From NCBI GenBank assembly GCA_043764015.1, contig JAYUKY010000111.1:1-7890 (forward strand): DNA of 7,890 nucleotides. Direction: 5' to 3'. Positions within the stretch are counted from its first letter, which is position 1. The number at the start of each line of letters is the position of its first letter. Made by a program: the position numbers and the translations under genes. This DNA is from JANYGM01 sp043764015 (GTDB lineage Bacteria; Bacteroidota; Bacteroidia; Cytophagales; Thermonemataceae). The notes under the pieces are model-generated. The model saw only the letters and a list, made by a program, of their open reading frames with translations, searched no databases and was not told where the DNA came from. Shown in pieces: positions 1-6,692 of the stretch.

Positions 1-44
1 AAGTCATTTTCTAGTATTATTCTAATTTTAGTCATAAGATTTTT

Positions 45-77
45 TTTCGTAAAGCTACACAAAAATCAATATATTTG
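45..77 (+). promoter_or_regulatory. Bacteroidota-type promoter of the small secreted protein gene
   Basis: TATATTTG at 70-77 matches the TAnnTTTG -7 box used by the primary sigma factor of Bacteroidota. About 20 nt upstream, TTTCG at 45-49 is an imperfect version of the -33 TTTG element. Transcription would start near 84, giving a leader of about 50 nt that is very AT-rich and has no Shine-Dalgarno, which is normal in this phylum. The rest of 1-133 shows no gene and no other signal that I can support. Confidence 0.6.
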
Positions 78-133
78 CAACGGAACTTTTACAGCAACAT
101 TTAATTTATCTTCAATTTTAATACTTCAATACA

Positions 134-355
134 ATGAAACGAAAAATGGTTTTTGCCCTGCTACTTGCAGGTGTGAGTTTCTTAGCCCCAAGTATTGCAG
201 ATGCACAAGCTACGTGTACTGCAGGATGTCCTGGAGGAAGCAGTGTGAGTTGTAGCGGAAGTGATTGTTCTGCCACAAGTGGCGACGGAGTTATGTGTAA
301 AGTTAATGGGCAATGGTGGAGCAGAAGTTGCCCAAGAGTGGCAGCTGATTGGTAA
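134..355 (+). CDS. Small secreted cysteine-rich protein (73 aa), function unknown
   Basis: The product begins with a clear Sec signal peptide: basic MKRK, a hydrophobic core at about residues 5-21, and a signal peptidase I site of the A-D-A type at 22-24, leaving a mature chain of about 49 residues. The mature part has six cysteines (C28, C32, C40, C45, C55, C66), many Gly and Ser, and a Trp-Trp pair (61-62) before the last cysteine. An even cysteine number in so short an exported chain suggests three disulfides made in the periplasm or outside the cell (inference). It lacks a lipobox and a C-terminal sorting domain. The gene has its own upstream promoter and a downstream hairpin, so it is probably monocistronic. 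Short Cys/Gly/Ser-rich secreted proteins are frequent in Bacteroidota, mostly without known function. A toxin or bacteriocin role is possible, but nothing here shows it: there is no adjacent immunity, transporter or maturation gene. Confidence 0.8.
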   Translation: MKRKMVFALLLAGVSFLAPSIADAQATCTAGCPGGSSVSCSGSDCSATSGDGVMCKVNGQWWSRSCPRVAADW

Positions 356-374
356 ACTTCCCTATCTTATTTGT

Positions 375-412
375 ATTGCCTACAGTTTGTTTTTAAAAGT
401 GTAGGCAATTTT
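375..412 (+). terminator. Hairpin terminator after the small secreted protein gene
   Basis: ATTGCCTACA (375-384) pairs perfectly with TGTAGGCAAT (400-409) around a 15-nt loop, followed by a short T tract (409-412). It lies 19 nt after the stop codon. The T tract is short and I see no TAnnTTTG box between it and the next start at 438. Partial read-through into the beta-propeller gene is therefore possible. Confidence 0.65.
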
Positions 413-437
413 ACTTCATTAAATAATAACAACCTCA

Positions 438-1475
438 ATGCAAAAAATAACTATATTTTCTTTTTTTACTATGCTTACTATAGCTTCCTGTATATCAAAG
501 AATGAGCGTACGGAAAAAAAGGTAGAGAATATAGTAGTTTCTCCTGTTAGAACGCTAGATAGAATTTCTGATAGTATACTTGTAGGGCGAATTTCATCCA
601 TCACAGCTCAGGAGAATATTGTAATGATTGGGGATGGCAAAAATAACCGAGTTTTAGTTACTGACGCTAACTTTAAACTAAAATATATTCTTGGTAAATT
701 ACAAGGAAATGGACCTGGTGAGTTCAACTATGTAAAACATCACCTCATTAAAGATGGAAGGATTTATGCTAATGATAGAGGAAATAACCGCATTAACATT
801 TTTAATACAGCGAATGGTGAATTTATCAAAAGTATAAAGTTGCGTGACAGAACTAGCATCGTTACAGCACAATTTTACCTTGACAATGATAATAATATTT
901 ATTATTCTACAGATCCAGAAACTAACGGAAAAATGTTATTAAAATTAGATAGCAATGGCAAAATTATCAAAAAATTTGGTGATATATTACAAAAAGCTAT
1001 TGATCCAGTAGAGCAGATAAATACTAATTTTAAAGAAATGGTTGTTGCTAATAATCGTATTATTTCTGTTGGGAGAACCCTTGGTGTAGTGGAGATACAT
1101 GATTTAAATGGTAATAAAATCAATTCTTTTGACATTTCTAAGTACGAACCTATCAAAACAAATAGTGAATTAGTTAAAAATAATATTAAGGCAGACCCTA
1201 GTGCTGCTTATATTCTTCACGGATTTTGTTATGTGCGAGGTGAGCATTTGTATATAGGACCCGCAGACTGGACTCCAACTCTTATCAACAAAAGAGATAT
1301 AATGGTATTCAAATGGTCAGATACAAGTTGTGAGCTTATTAAAACTATCAACTTCAAAACCAATAAAGATGATGATATGACCTTATTTGAGCCTTACTTT
1401 GTATCAGAAGACGAAAAAACTATTTATGCACAAGGTGGAAGCACTAAAAAACTCTACACTTTCAAAATGCCATAA
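438..1475 (+). CDS. 6-bladed beta-propeller lipoprotein (345 aa)
   Basis: The N-terminus is a lipoprotein signal: Lys3, a hydrophobic stretch at about 4-16 and the lipobox I-A-S-C with the lipidated cysteine at 18. The mature protein should therefore be membrane-anchored, facing the periplasm or the cell surface. The body resembles the six-bladed beta-propeller (NHL/TolB-like) lipoproteins common in Bacteroidota. Visible hallmarks are the GNGPGEF turn (residues 90-96), followed by the strand pattern for reading, inscribing and displaying values such as D-G-R-I-Y-A-N-D with N-N-R-I-N-I-F-N, and repeated segments with V/I-x-D-x-N-G-K. About 345 residues is a usual length for this group. Members are often found near surface polysaccharide or peptide uptake genes, but no SusC/SusD pair is visible here, so ligand and role are unknown. 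It sits 82 nt after the small secreted protein gene and ends before a strong terminator. The ATG at 438 is the start that supplies the complete lipobox. Confidence 0.78.
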   Translation: MQKITIFSFFTMLTIASCISKNERTEKKVENIVVSPVRTLDRISDSILVGRISSITAQENIVMIGDGKNNRVLVTDANFKLKYILGKLQGNGPGEFNYVKHHLIKDGRIYANDRGNNRINIFNTANGEFIKSIKLRDRTSIVTAQFYLDNDNNIYYSTDPETNGKMLLKLDSNGKIIKKFGDILQKAIDPVEQINTNFKEMVVANNRIISVGRTLGVVEIHDLNGNKINSFDISKYEPIKTNSELVKNNIKADPSAAYILHGFCYVRGEHLYIGPADWTPTLINKRDIMVFKWSDTSCELIKTINFKTNKDDDMTLFEPYFVSEDEKTIYAQGGSTKKLYTFKMP

Positions 1476-1497
1476 GTTTATCCTACTTTTGCATACT

Positions 1498-1530
1498 AAA
1501 GCCTTTTTTCTTTATGGAAAAAAGGCTTTT
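1498..1530 (+). terminator. Strong intrinsic terminator after the beta-propeller gene
   Basis: A 13-bp perfect stem (1498-1510 with 1517-1529) has a GCC/GGC core and a 6-nt loop. It is flanked by an A run upstream and a T run downstream, starting 22 nt after the stop codon. The flanking A and T runs could make it work in both directions, but no minus-strand gene ends here. Confidence 0.85.
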
Positions 1531-1605
1531 CTAACTTAGAATGGCAAGTTTATTATGAAACTATTGCATAGCAACTTATTTAATGATTTTTACCCAAAAA
1601 ATCCT

Positions 1606-1613
1606 TAACTTTG
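1606..1613 (+). promoter_or_regulatory. Bacteroidota -7 promoter box for the M3 peptidase gene
   Basis: TAACTTTG matches TAnnTTTG exactly and lies 29 nt before the ATG at 1643, implying a short leader of roughly 20-25 nt. No convincing TTTG -33 element is seen at the expected distance (about 1583-1586). The rest of the 1531-1605 gap shows only AT-rich sequence. Confidence 0.5.
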
Positions 1614-1642
1614 CCTATCCAGAAACCAAAAAATCCTCTTAA

Positions 1643-3673
1643 ATGTCCGTTTTACTAGAAAAATTCAACACTCCATTTGAAACTGTGCCTTTTGACAAAA
1701 TCAACCAAAATGATTTTCTACCTGCATTAAAAGAAGCTATCAAAATCTCTAAAAATGAAATTGATACTATCACTCAAAATACGCAAAAAGCCACTTTTGA
1801 GAACACAATTATTGCATTGGAGCAATCTGGCGTACTTGTAGAGAGAATTTCAGGGATTTTATTTAACTTAAATTCTTGTGAAACAAACCCAGAACTTCAA
1901 AAAATCACTCGTGAAGCCTCGCCACTTTTATCAGAATATGGCAACGACATTATGCTTAATAAACAGCTTTTTGAGCGTGTGAAAGCAGTTTTTGAAGATA
2001 AAGAAACGAATAAAAACTTAGATATTGAAAGCCAAAGTTTGCTCACCAAATCTTATAAAAGTTTCTCTCGCAATGGTGCAAACCTTAATGAAAACGACCA
2101 AGAAAAACTGCGCCAAATTGACAAAGAGTTATCAGAAAAAACACTACAATTTAGTGAAAATATACTTGCTGAAACAAATGCTTATATTTTGGAAATAGCT
2201 GAAAATGAAATAGTTATGCTTGTAGGACTTCCAGATTATGTTTTGGAAATGGCACAAGCAACCGCAAAAGAAAAAGGCAAAAATGGTTATGTTTTTACGC
2301 TTCATCAGCCAAGTTATTTGCCGTTTATGACGTATGCGGAAAACAGAGATTTGCGACAAAAAATGTTTCTTGCTTCTGCCTCAAAAGCTTTCCAAAACAA
2401 CGCAAACGACAATCAAGAAAACGTAAAAAGTATTGTTTCCTTGCGTCATAAGCGGGCAAACCTGCTTGGATATGCCACACACGCAGATTTTGTGTTGGAG
2501 GAAAGAATGGCAGGCACGCCGCAAAAAGTCCAAACTTTTTTAAACGAACTTCTGGAATACGCCAAACCAGTCGCAGAAAAGGAAATGCAAGAACTCACCA
2601 AATATGCTAAAAATCAAGGCTTTACGGAAGATAGTTTGCAGCGTTGGGACTTCTCATTTTATTCTGAAAAACTCAAAAAAGAAAAATATCAAATAGATGA
2701 CGAAGTTCTAAAACCTTATTTCCAGCTAGAAAACGTGGTTTTGGGCGTTTTTGAAGTAGCAAAAAAACTGTATGGACTTTCTTTCGTTGAAAACAAAGAG
2801 ATTGCGGTTTATCACGAGGACGTGAAAGCGTATGAAGTATTAGATGAGCAAAATAAGCATATTGCGGTATTTTATGCTGATTTTTTTCCTCGTGAAGGTA
2901 AAAAAGGTGGTGCTTGGATGACAAGTTTTAGAGAGCAGCGTGGAGAAATACGCTCTCACGTTTCTATTGTCTGCAATTTCACTAAGCCAACACCTACAAA
3001 ACCCTCTTTGCTTACTTTTGATGAAGTTACAACGCTTTTTCACGAGTTTGGACACGCTTTGCACGGTATGCTTGCCAACGGAAAGTACCAAAGCACGTCA
3101 GGAACGAATGTTTATTGGGATTTTGTAGAACTTCCTTCACAAATTCTGGAGAATTGGTGTTACGAAAAAGAGTGTTTAGACATCTTTGCAAAGCATTATC
3201 AGACAAACGAACCTATTTCACAAGATTTTATCCAGAAAATTACGGATAGTGCCAATTTTATGGAAGGTTATGCCACAATGCGCCAGCTAAGTTTTGGACT
3301 TTTGGATATGGCGTGGTACGGAAAAGTAGCGCAAATAGATAATGTAGCCACTTTTGAGAGAGAAATAAGCGCACCAACAGACCTTTTTCCTGCCATAGAA
3401 GGCACGAATATGAGTTGTGCGTTTGCGCATATTTTTTCTGGTGGCTATTCTGCAGGTTATTATAGCTACAAATGGGCGGAAGTCCTTGATGCTGATGCTT
3501 TTGAATATTTTAAAGAGAAAGGCATTTTTAATAAAGAAATTGCAGATTTATTTAAAGAAAATGTGCTTTCAAAAGGCAGCAGCGAACATCCAATGGTGCT
3601 TTACAAGCGTTTTAGAGGGCAAGAACCTTCTCCAAAAGCACTTTTGAAACGTAGTGGCTTGATGCAAAATTAG
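1643..3673 (+). CDS. M3 family zinc metallopeptidase (oligopeptidase A / peptidyl-dipeptidase Dcp type)
   Basis: A full-length M3A peptidase of 676 residues; the E. coli OpdA and Dcp proteins are about 680. The zinc site is intact: H467-E468-F-G-H471 gives two histidine ligands and the catalytic glutamate, and E496 in D-F-V-E-L-P-S-Q is the third ligand, 29 residues after the first as in Dcp. The C-terminal substrate-binding segment G-G-Y-S-A-G-Y-Y-S-Y (600-609) keeps the two tyrosines seven residues apart (Y602, Y609) known from the family. The N-terminal helical region (about 1-200) is typical of the clam-like fold that admits only short peptides. There is no signal peptide, so it should act in the cytoplasm, cleaving oligopeptides produced by proteases or from signal peptides. 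Sequence after the HExxH resembles Dcp up to the third ligand, whereas the last 80 residues look more like OpdA (E. coli prlC). I therefore give no symbol and leave endopeptidase versus dipeptidyl activity open. It is a single-gene unit between its own promoter and terminator. Confidence 0.95.
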   Translation: MSVLLEKFNTPFETVPFDKINQNDFLPALKEAIKISKNEIDTITQNTQKATFENTIIALEQSGVLVERISGILFNLNSCETNPELQKITREASPLLSEYGNDIMLNKQLFERVKAVFEDKETNKNLDIESQSLLTKSYKSFSRNGANLNENDQEKLRQIDKELSEKTLQFSENILAETNAYILEIAENEIVMLVGLPDYVLEMAQATAKEKGKNGYVFTLHQPSYLPFMTYAENRDLRQKMFLASASKAFQNNANDNQENVKSIVSLRHKRANLLGYATHADFVLEERMAGTPQKVQTFLNELLEYAKPVAEKEMQELTKYAKNQGFTEDSLQRWDFSFYSEKLKKEKYQIDDEVLKPYFQLENVVLGVFEVAKKLYGLSFVENKEIAVYHEDVKAYEVLDEQNKHIAVFYADFFPREGKKGGAWMTSFREQRGEIRSHVSIVCNFTKPTPTKPSLLTFDEVTTLFHEFGHALHGMLANGKYQSTSGTNVYWDFVELPSQILENWCYEKECLDIFAKHYQTNEPISQDFIQKITDSANFMEGYATMRQLSFGLLDMAWYGKVAQIDNVATFEREISAPTDLFPAIEGTNMSCAFAHIFSGGYSAGYYSYKWAEVLDADAFEYFKEKGIFNKEIADLFKENVLSKGSSEHPMVLYKRFRGQEPSPKALLKRSGLMQN

Positions 3674-3677
3674 TAAA

Positions 3678-3703
3678 AGAGTTAATTATCAGAGTTAATT
3701 ATC
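3678..3703. repeat. Perfect 13-bp tandem duplication
   Basis: AGAGTTAATTATC occurs twice head to tail (3678-3690 and 3691-3703). The first three bases of a third copy (AGA, 3704-3706) form the base of the terminator hairpin stem. It starts 4 nt after the peptidase stop codon. It looks like a slippage duplication; no function is apparent. Confidence 0.85.
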
Positions 3704-3744
3704 AGACCTATAAGGTTTTTAAAACCTTATAGGTCTTTTTTTTT
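3704..3744 (+). terminator. Long palindromic intrinsic terminator after the M3 peptidase
   Basis: AGACCTATAAGGTT (3704-3717) pairs perfectly with AACCTTATAGGTCT (3723-3736), a 14-bp stem with a loop of about 5 nt. Nine consecutive T residues follow (3736-3744). From memory, palindromes of this AGACCT...AGGTCT style recur between genes in several Bacteroidota genomes, so it may belong to a dispersed family as well as terminating this gene. Confidence 0.88.
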
Positions 3745-3756
3745 CAAAAAACATAA

Positions 3757-3782
3757 TTTGTTTTATGAAAATTACTAACTTG
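3757..3782 (+). promoter_or_regulatory. Possible weak promoter of the histidine kinase gene
   Basis: TTTG at 3757-3760 and TAACTTG at 3776-3782 resemble the -33 and -7 boxes, but the second lacks one T and the 15-nt spacing is shorter than the usual 19-20. It lies between the preceding terminator and the ATG at 3821, where some promoter is expected. Treat it as a candidate only. Confidence 0.3.
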
Positions 3783-3820
3783 CATAAGATTTTTACAATT
3801 ACGAAATAATCACAAAGTAA

Positions 3821-6178
3821 ATGCTTGCTACCAACGCACAAAATAGCACCAAAATTACTTTATTGGAAGATGACTTGCAACTGCAAACCCTTATTAGTGA
3901 GCGTTTTGCAGAGGAAGGCGCATATCAAGTCGTTTGTTTAGACAATGATATTAAAACTGTTTTGCGCTCACGCCCCAACTGTTTGCTTGTAAAATATGAT
4001 ATTTTTGAAAGATATTATGGTTCTATTGCACAAAGAAACCATAATAATAATATGCTTGTGGTAGTTTATTCTCTGGAAGACAAAAGCCAACACGCAGTAA
4101 AATCTCTCAAATTGGGCGCAAATGATTTTGTTGTTTTAGACCCCAAAAGACCCGAAAACCTTATTGAAGCTATCAAACGTGCTTTTGAGGAGAAAAAAAT
4201 GCAGGTTTCTTTGGAAAAAGAAGCTAATGACCTCAAAATAACCGTTGATAAACTTGCTAATAATATTCGCAAACGTGCCAGATTTTTCTTAGATACCAAT
4301 AACTCTCTCCAAAAAGAAGTAGAAACGCATCAACAGAAAGAAAATATCTTACAAAAAACGCTACAGAAACTCTCTTCTCACTTAGAAAATTCCCCTCACG
4401 GTGTTGTGGAGTGGGATAAAACACACAAAATAGTCAGTTGGTCTAGGCAAGCAGAACTACTTTTTGGCTGGAGTGCCGCAGAAGTTACAGGAAGGCATAT
4501 TCCTGATGCAGATTTTATTCACCAAGACGACAGAAAAGCCGTTTTGACAAGTATGGCACGCCTTTTTGCAGGAAAAGAAAAACAAAATATCTCTTTTAAT
4601 AAAAATCATACCAAAAATGGTAAGGTTGTTTATTGTGAATGGTACAATACCGCACTTTTTGGAGAAGATGGAAAAGTAGAAACTATCCTTTCTATTGTCA
4701 ATAATATTACATCTTTTAAGATGTATGAACAAGAACTCTTAGCCTCACAAGAACGCTTTGAAAAGCTATCTCAAGCCTCTTTTGATGGCATTGTGATACA
4801 CGAAAACGGCTTGGTACTTGATTGTAATCAGAGGTATTTGGATATGTTTCAGCGCAGTTTGGACGAGTGCGTTGGGCAAGATACTTATGAATTTTTTACG
4901 AAAAAATCAAAAGAAATCATTTTAGGGCATATCAAGACGCAAAATGAGTCTGCTTATGAAGTGGAAGGAATACGCAAAAATGGTAGTATTTTTCCGTTGG
5001 AAATAGTGGCTCGTACTATAAGCATTGGAGATAAAATGTTGCGTTTGGGCGCATTACGTGATATTACGGAGCGCAAAAGAGAACAAGCACTTTTGCAAGA
5101 AAGTGAAGAAAGATTTAGGGCTACTTTTGAGCAAGCGGCTGTAGGTATTGCTCACGTAAGTCAAAATGGGCTTTTCTTGCGTGTTAATCAGCGTTTTTGC
5201 CAACTTTCTGGCTATACCAAAGAACAACTTTTGGCTATGGATGCTTCAAAAATATTGGATTTAATGGAAAATAAGCCTGATATCAACGAAATAAAGAAAG
5301 TTATTTTGGGAGAAATTGCTGTTTTTGCAACTGAAATGTGCCTAAATGCGCCTAACAAACAGAAAATTTGGCTTAATTGTACGTTTTCTTCTGTTCACGA
5401 GTCCAAACAAGGTGATACTTATCTTATGGCTGTGGTTGATGATATTTCTGATAGGAAAAAGATAGAATCAGAACTGAAAGTAGCTAATTTTGAGATGGAT
5501 AAATTCATCTATAACACTTCTCACGACTTACGCTCGCCTATTGCATCAATAAAAGGGCTTTGCCATATTGCAGCACTAGAAATCCCTATTACTTTGGAGC
5601 ATAATTATATCCAAATGATAGAAAACACAGCTAGCAAAATGGATATTATGCTCTCTTCTTTGGTGATGCTCAATGACATCAAAAAACGCCAATTAAAGGG
5701 TTTTGAGATAGATTTAAACCTGTTTTTTATTGAAATAGAAGAAAAAATACGTAAGAGCAAACAACTTGATAATATTGACTGGAAACTTGAAATAAATGTC
5801 CAAAATCCGCTTATTTCTGATGTAGAATTGCTTATTAACATTTTAGAACGTGTTTTGGATAATGCTTTTTACTTCAAAAATAGTAAGAGAGATAGCCATA
5901 AAATCAATATTTCTGTGAAACAAGAGGGCGAAATAACAGAAATAAAAATAACAGATAATGGCATAGGCATCAAAAAAGAGCTTATTGACAATATTTTTGA
6001 TATGTTTTTTAAAGGTACAGAACACGCTCACGGAGCTGGTTTGGGGCTTTATATGGCAAAACATATGGTAACAAAACTCAACGGACACATAGACATTAAA
6101 AGCATTTATGGAGAATATACTGTTGTTATTATTACATTGCCCAATTTGCCACAATACAAACCAAAATGGACGAAATGA
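3821..6178 (+). CDS. Multi-PAS sensor histidine kinase with degenerate N-terminal receiver domain (785 aa)
   Basis: Predicted cytoplasmic sensor kinase with no signal peptide or membrane segment. Domains in order: a receiver-like domain (about 10-122), a helical, probably coiled-coil linker (about 123-184), three PAS domains (about 186-299, 309-418, 430-545), a HisKA dimerisation domain and a HATPase domain (about 660-778). The catalytic core looks intact: H-box S-H-D-L-R-S-P with phospho-accepting H568, N-box N681, G1 box D712-N-G-I-G716 and G2 box G738-A-G-L-G-L743. The receiver-like domain keeps an acidic pocket (E16, D17) and the G-A-N-D-F motif. However, the phosphorylation position appears to be K58 (D60 is a less likely alternative), and the conserved lysine after G-A-N-D-F is L106. 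It is therefore probably a signal-sensing or docking pseudo-receiver, not a phosphorelay acceptor (inference). No response regulator gene is adjacent, so it is an orphan kinase whose partner must be elsewhere. The signal sensed by the PAS domains cannot be read from sequence. Confidence 0.92.
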   Translation: MLATNAQNSTKITLLEDDLQLQTLISERFAEEGAYQVVCLDNDIKTVLRSRPNCLLVKYDIFERYYGSIAQRNHNNNMLVVVYSLEDKSQHAVKSLKLGANDFVVLDPKRPENLIEAIKRAFEEKKMQVSLEKEANDLKITVDKLANNIRKRARFFLDTNNSLQKEVETHQQKENILQKTLQKLSSHLENSPHGVVEWDKTHKIVSWSRQAELLFGWSAAEVTGRHIPDADFIHQDDRKAVLTSMARLFAGKEKQNISFNKNHTKNGKVVYCEWYNTALFGEDGKVETILSIVNNITSFKMYEQELLASQERFEKLSQASFDGIVIHENGLVLDCNQRYLDMFQRSLDECVGQDTYEFFTKKSKEIILGHIKTQNESAYEVEGIRKNGSIFPLEIVARTISIGDKMLRLGALRDITERKREQALLQESEERFRATFEQAAVGIAHVSQNGLFLRVNQRFCQLSGYTKEQLLAMDASKILDLMENKPDINEIKKVILGEIAVFATEMCLNAPNKQKIWLNCTFSSVHESKQGDTYLMAVVDDISDRKKIESELKVANFEMDKFIYNTSHDLRSPIASIKGLCHIAALEIPITLEHNYIQMIENTASKMDIMLSSLVMLNDIKKRQLKGFEIDLNLFFIEIEEKIRKSKQLDNIDWKLEINVQNPLISDVELLINILERVLDNAFYFKNSKRDSHKINISVKQEGEITEIKITDNGIGIKKELIDNIFDMFFKGTEHAHGAGLGLYMAKHMVTKLNGHIDIKSIYGEYTVVIITLPNLPQYKPKWTK

Positions 6179-6199
6179 CAATTTAATCAATTTTAATAT

Positions 6200-6236
6200 A
6201 AAAAGCCTCTCTACTGCAAAGTGGAGAGGCTTTTTT
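6200..6236. terminator. Bidirectional terminator shared by convergent genes
   Basis: The hairpin has a GCCTCTC/GAGAGGC core: 6205-6214 pairs with 6221-6230 including one G-T pair, around a 6-nt loop. The stem is extended by an A run (6200-6204) pairing with a T run (6231-6235). The flanking runs provide a U tract on either strand. It fills the 63-nt gap between the kinase stop and the stop of the minus-strand gene, 21 nt after the first and 5 nt after the second. Confidence 0.88.
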
Positions 6237-6241
6237 ATTTG

Positions 6242-6688
6242 CTATTCTATGATTTTGAGTTTTTGGGCGCAATCTGTGAGTTTTACATCTCCACTACTGA
6301 TAATAGTTGTTTTGCCATCTTCCGCCAATGAAGAAACTGTAAAAGTATAAATACCCATTTTGAGACTATACCTGCACTCGTTACCGTTTGTAGGCACAAC
6401 TAAAAAACTACTTGTATTGTCTGCACCAGTAGCATTTTTGAGTGCAAACTCTACTTTTATGCGGTTTTTTTGCTTGTTTTCAAAGCAAATTTCTGCAGTT
6501 TCACAAGTTGGAGTGGCGGTTTTGACATTATTGGAGGGTGTTTTATCTTTTTTTGAAGTTTTGAAAATCTCCCAAATTAGTTTTACACTCTCTATGCCCC
6601 TATCTACATCATTGCGTTGTTGCGCCTGCATCTTACGCCCAAAAACTAATATCACAAATAGCAAAAGCAAGGTTTTGCTAGGTTGCAT
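6242..6688 (-). CDS. Secreted protein of unknown function (148 aa), last gene of the exported trio
   Basis: I do not recognise this protein. It starts with a Sec signal peptide (Lys5, a hydrophobic run at about 6-17, and a likely signal peptidase I site after M-Q-A at 20-22), giving a mature chain of about 126 residues. The mature part has four cysteines (C62, C68, C105, C140), which allows two disulfides. After a polar, Lys/Thr/Pro-rich linker (about 43-61), the region 66-148 alternates hydrophobic and polar residues, ending in segments such as K-M-G-I-Y-T-F-T-V and D-V-K-L-T-D-C. This suggests a small beta-sandwich domain (inference). There is no lipobox and no sorting domain. The ATG lies 4 nt after the stop of the upstream gene, so the two are almost certainly cotranscribed. 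The stop lies 5 nt from the shared terminator. The long plus-strand frame opposite it is a shadow. Confidence 0.78.
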   Translation of the reverse strand: MQPSKTLLLLFVILVFGRKMQAQQRNDVDRGIESVKLIWEIFKTSKKDKTPSNNVKTATPTCETAEICFENKQKNRIKVEFALKNATGADNTSSFLVVPTNGNECRYSLKMGIYTFTVSSLAEDGKTTIISSGDVKLTDCAQKLKIIE

Positions 6689-6692
6689 ATTT

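Noticed and set aside
438..1475. SusD-like or TonB-dependent uptake locus around the beta-propeller lipoprotein
   Set aside because: No SusC/TonB receptor, SusD homologue, sigma/anti-sigma pair or glycosidase is present in the window.
1564..1574. Small inverted repeat TTGC-ATA-GCAA upstream of the peptidase promoter
   Set aside because: A 4-bp stem is too short to separate from chance as an operator or hairpin.
2673..3091. Minus-strand open frames within the M3 peptidase, plus a plus-strand out-of-frame one at 2940-3128
   Set aside because: They overlap the catalytic region of a fully conserved metallopeptidase and show no domain, signal peptide or leader signal of their own.
5843..6190. 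Minus-strand 115-codon open frame at the end of the kinase gene
   Set aside because: It lies opposite the ATPase domain, whose motifs are intact, and has a Cys/Phe/Tyr-rich low-complexity composition typical of a shadow.
6179..6241. Possible small RNA or riboswitch between the convergent genes
   Set aside because: The whole structure is explained by a simple bidirectional intrinsic terminator, and 63 nt leaves no room for an independent RNA gene.
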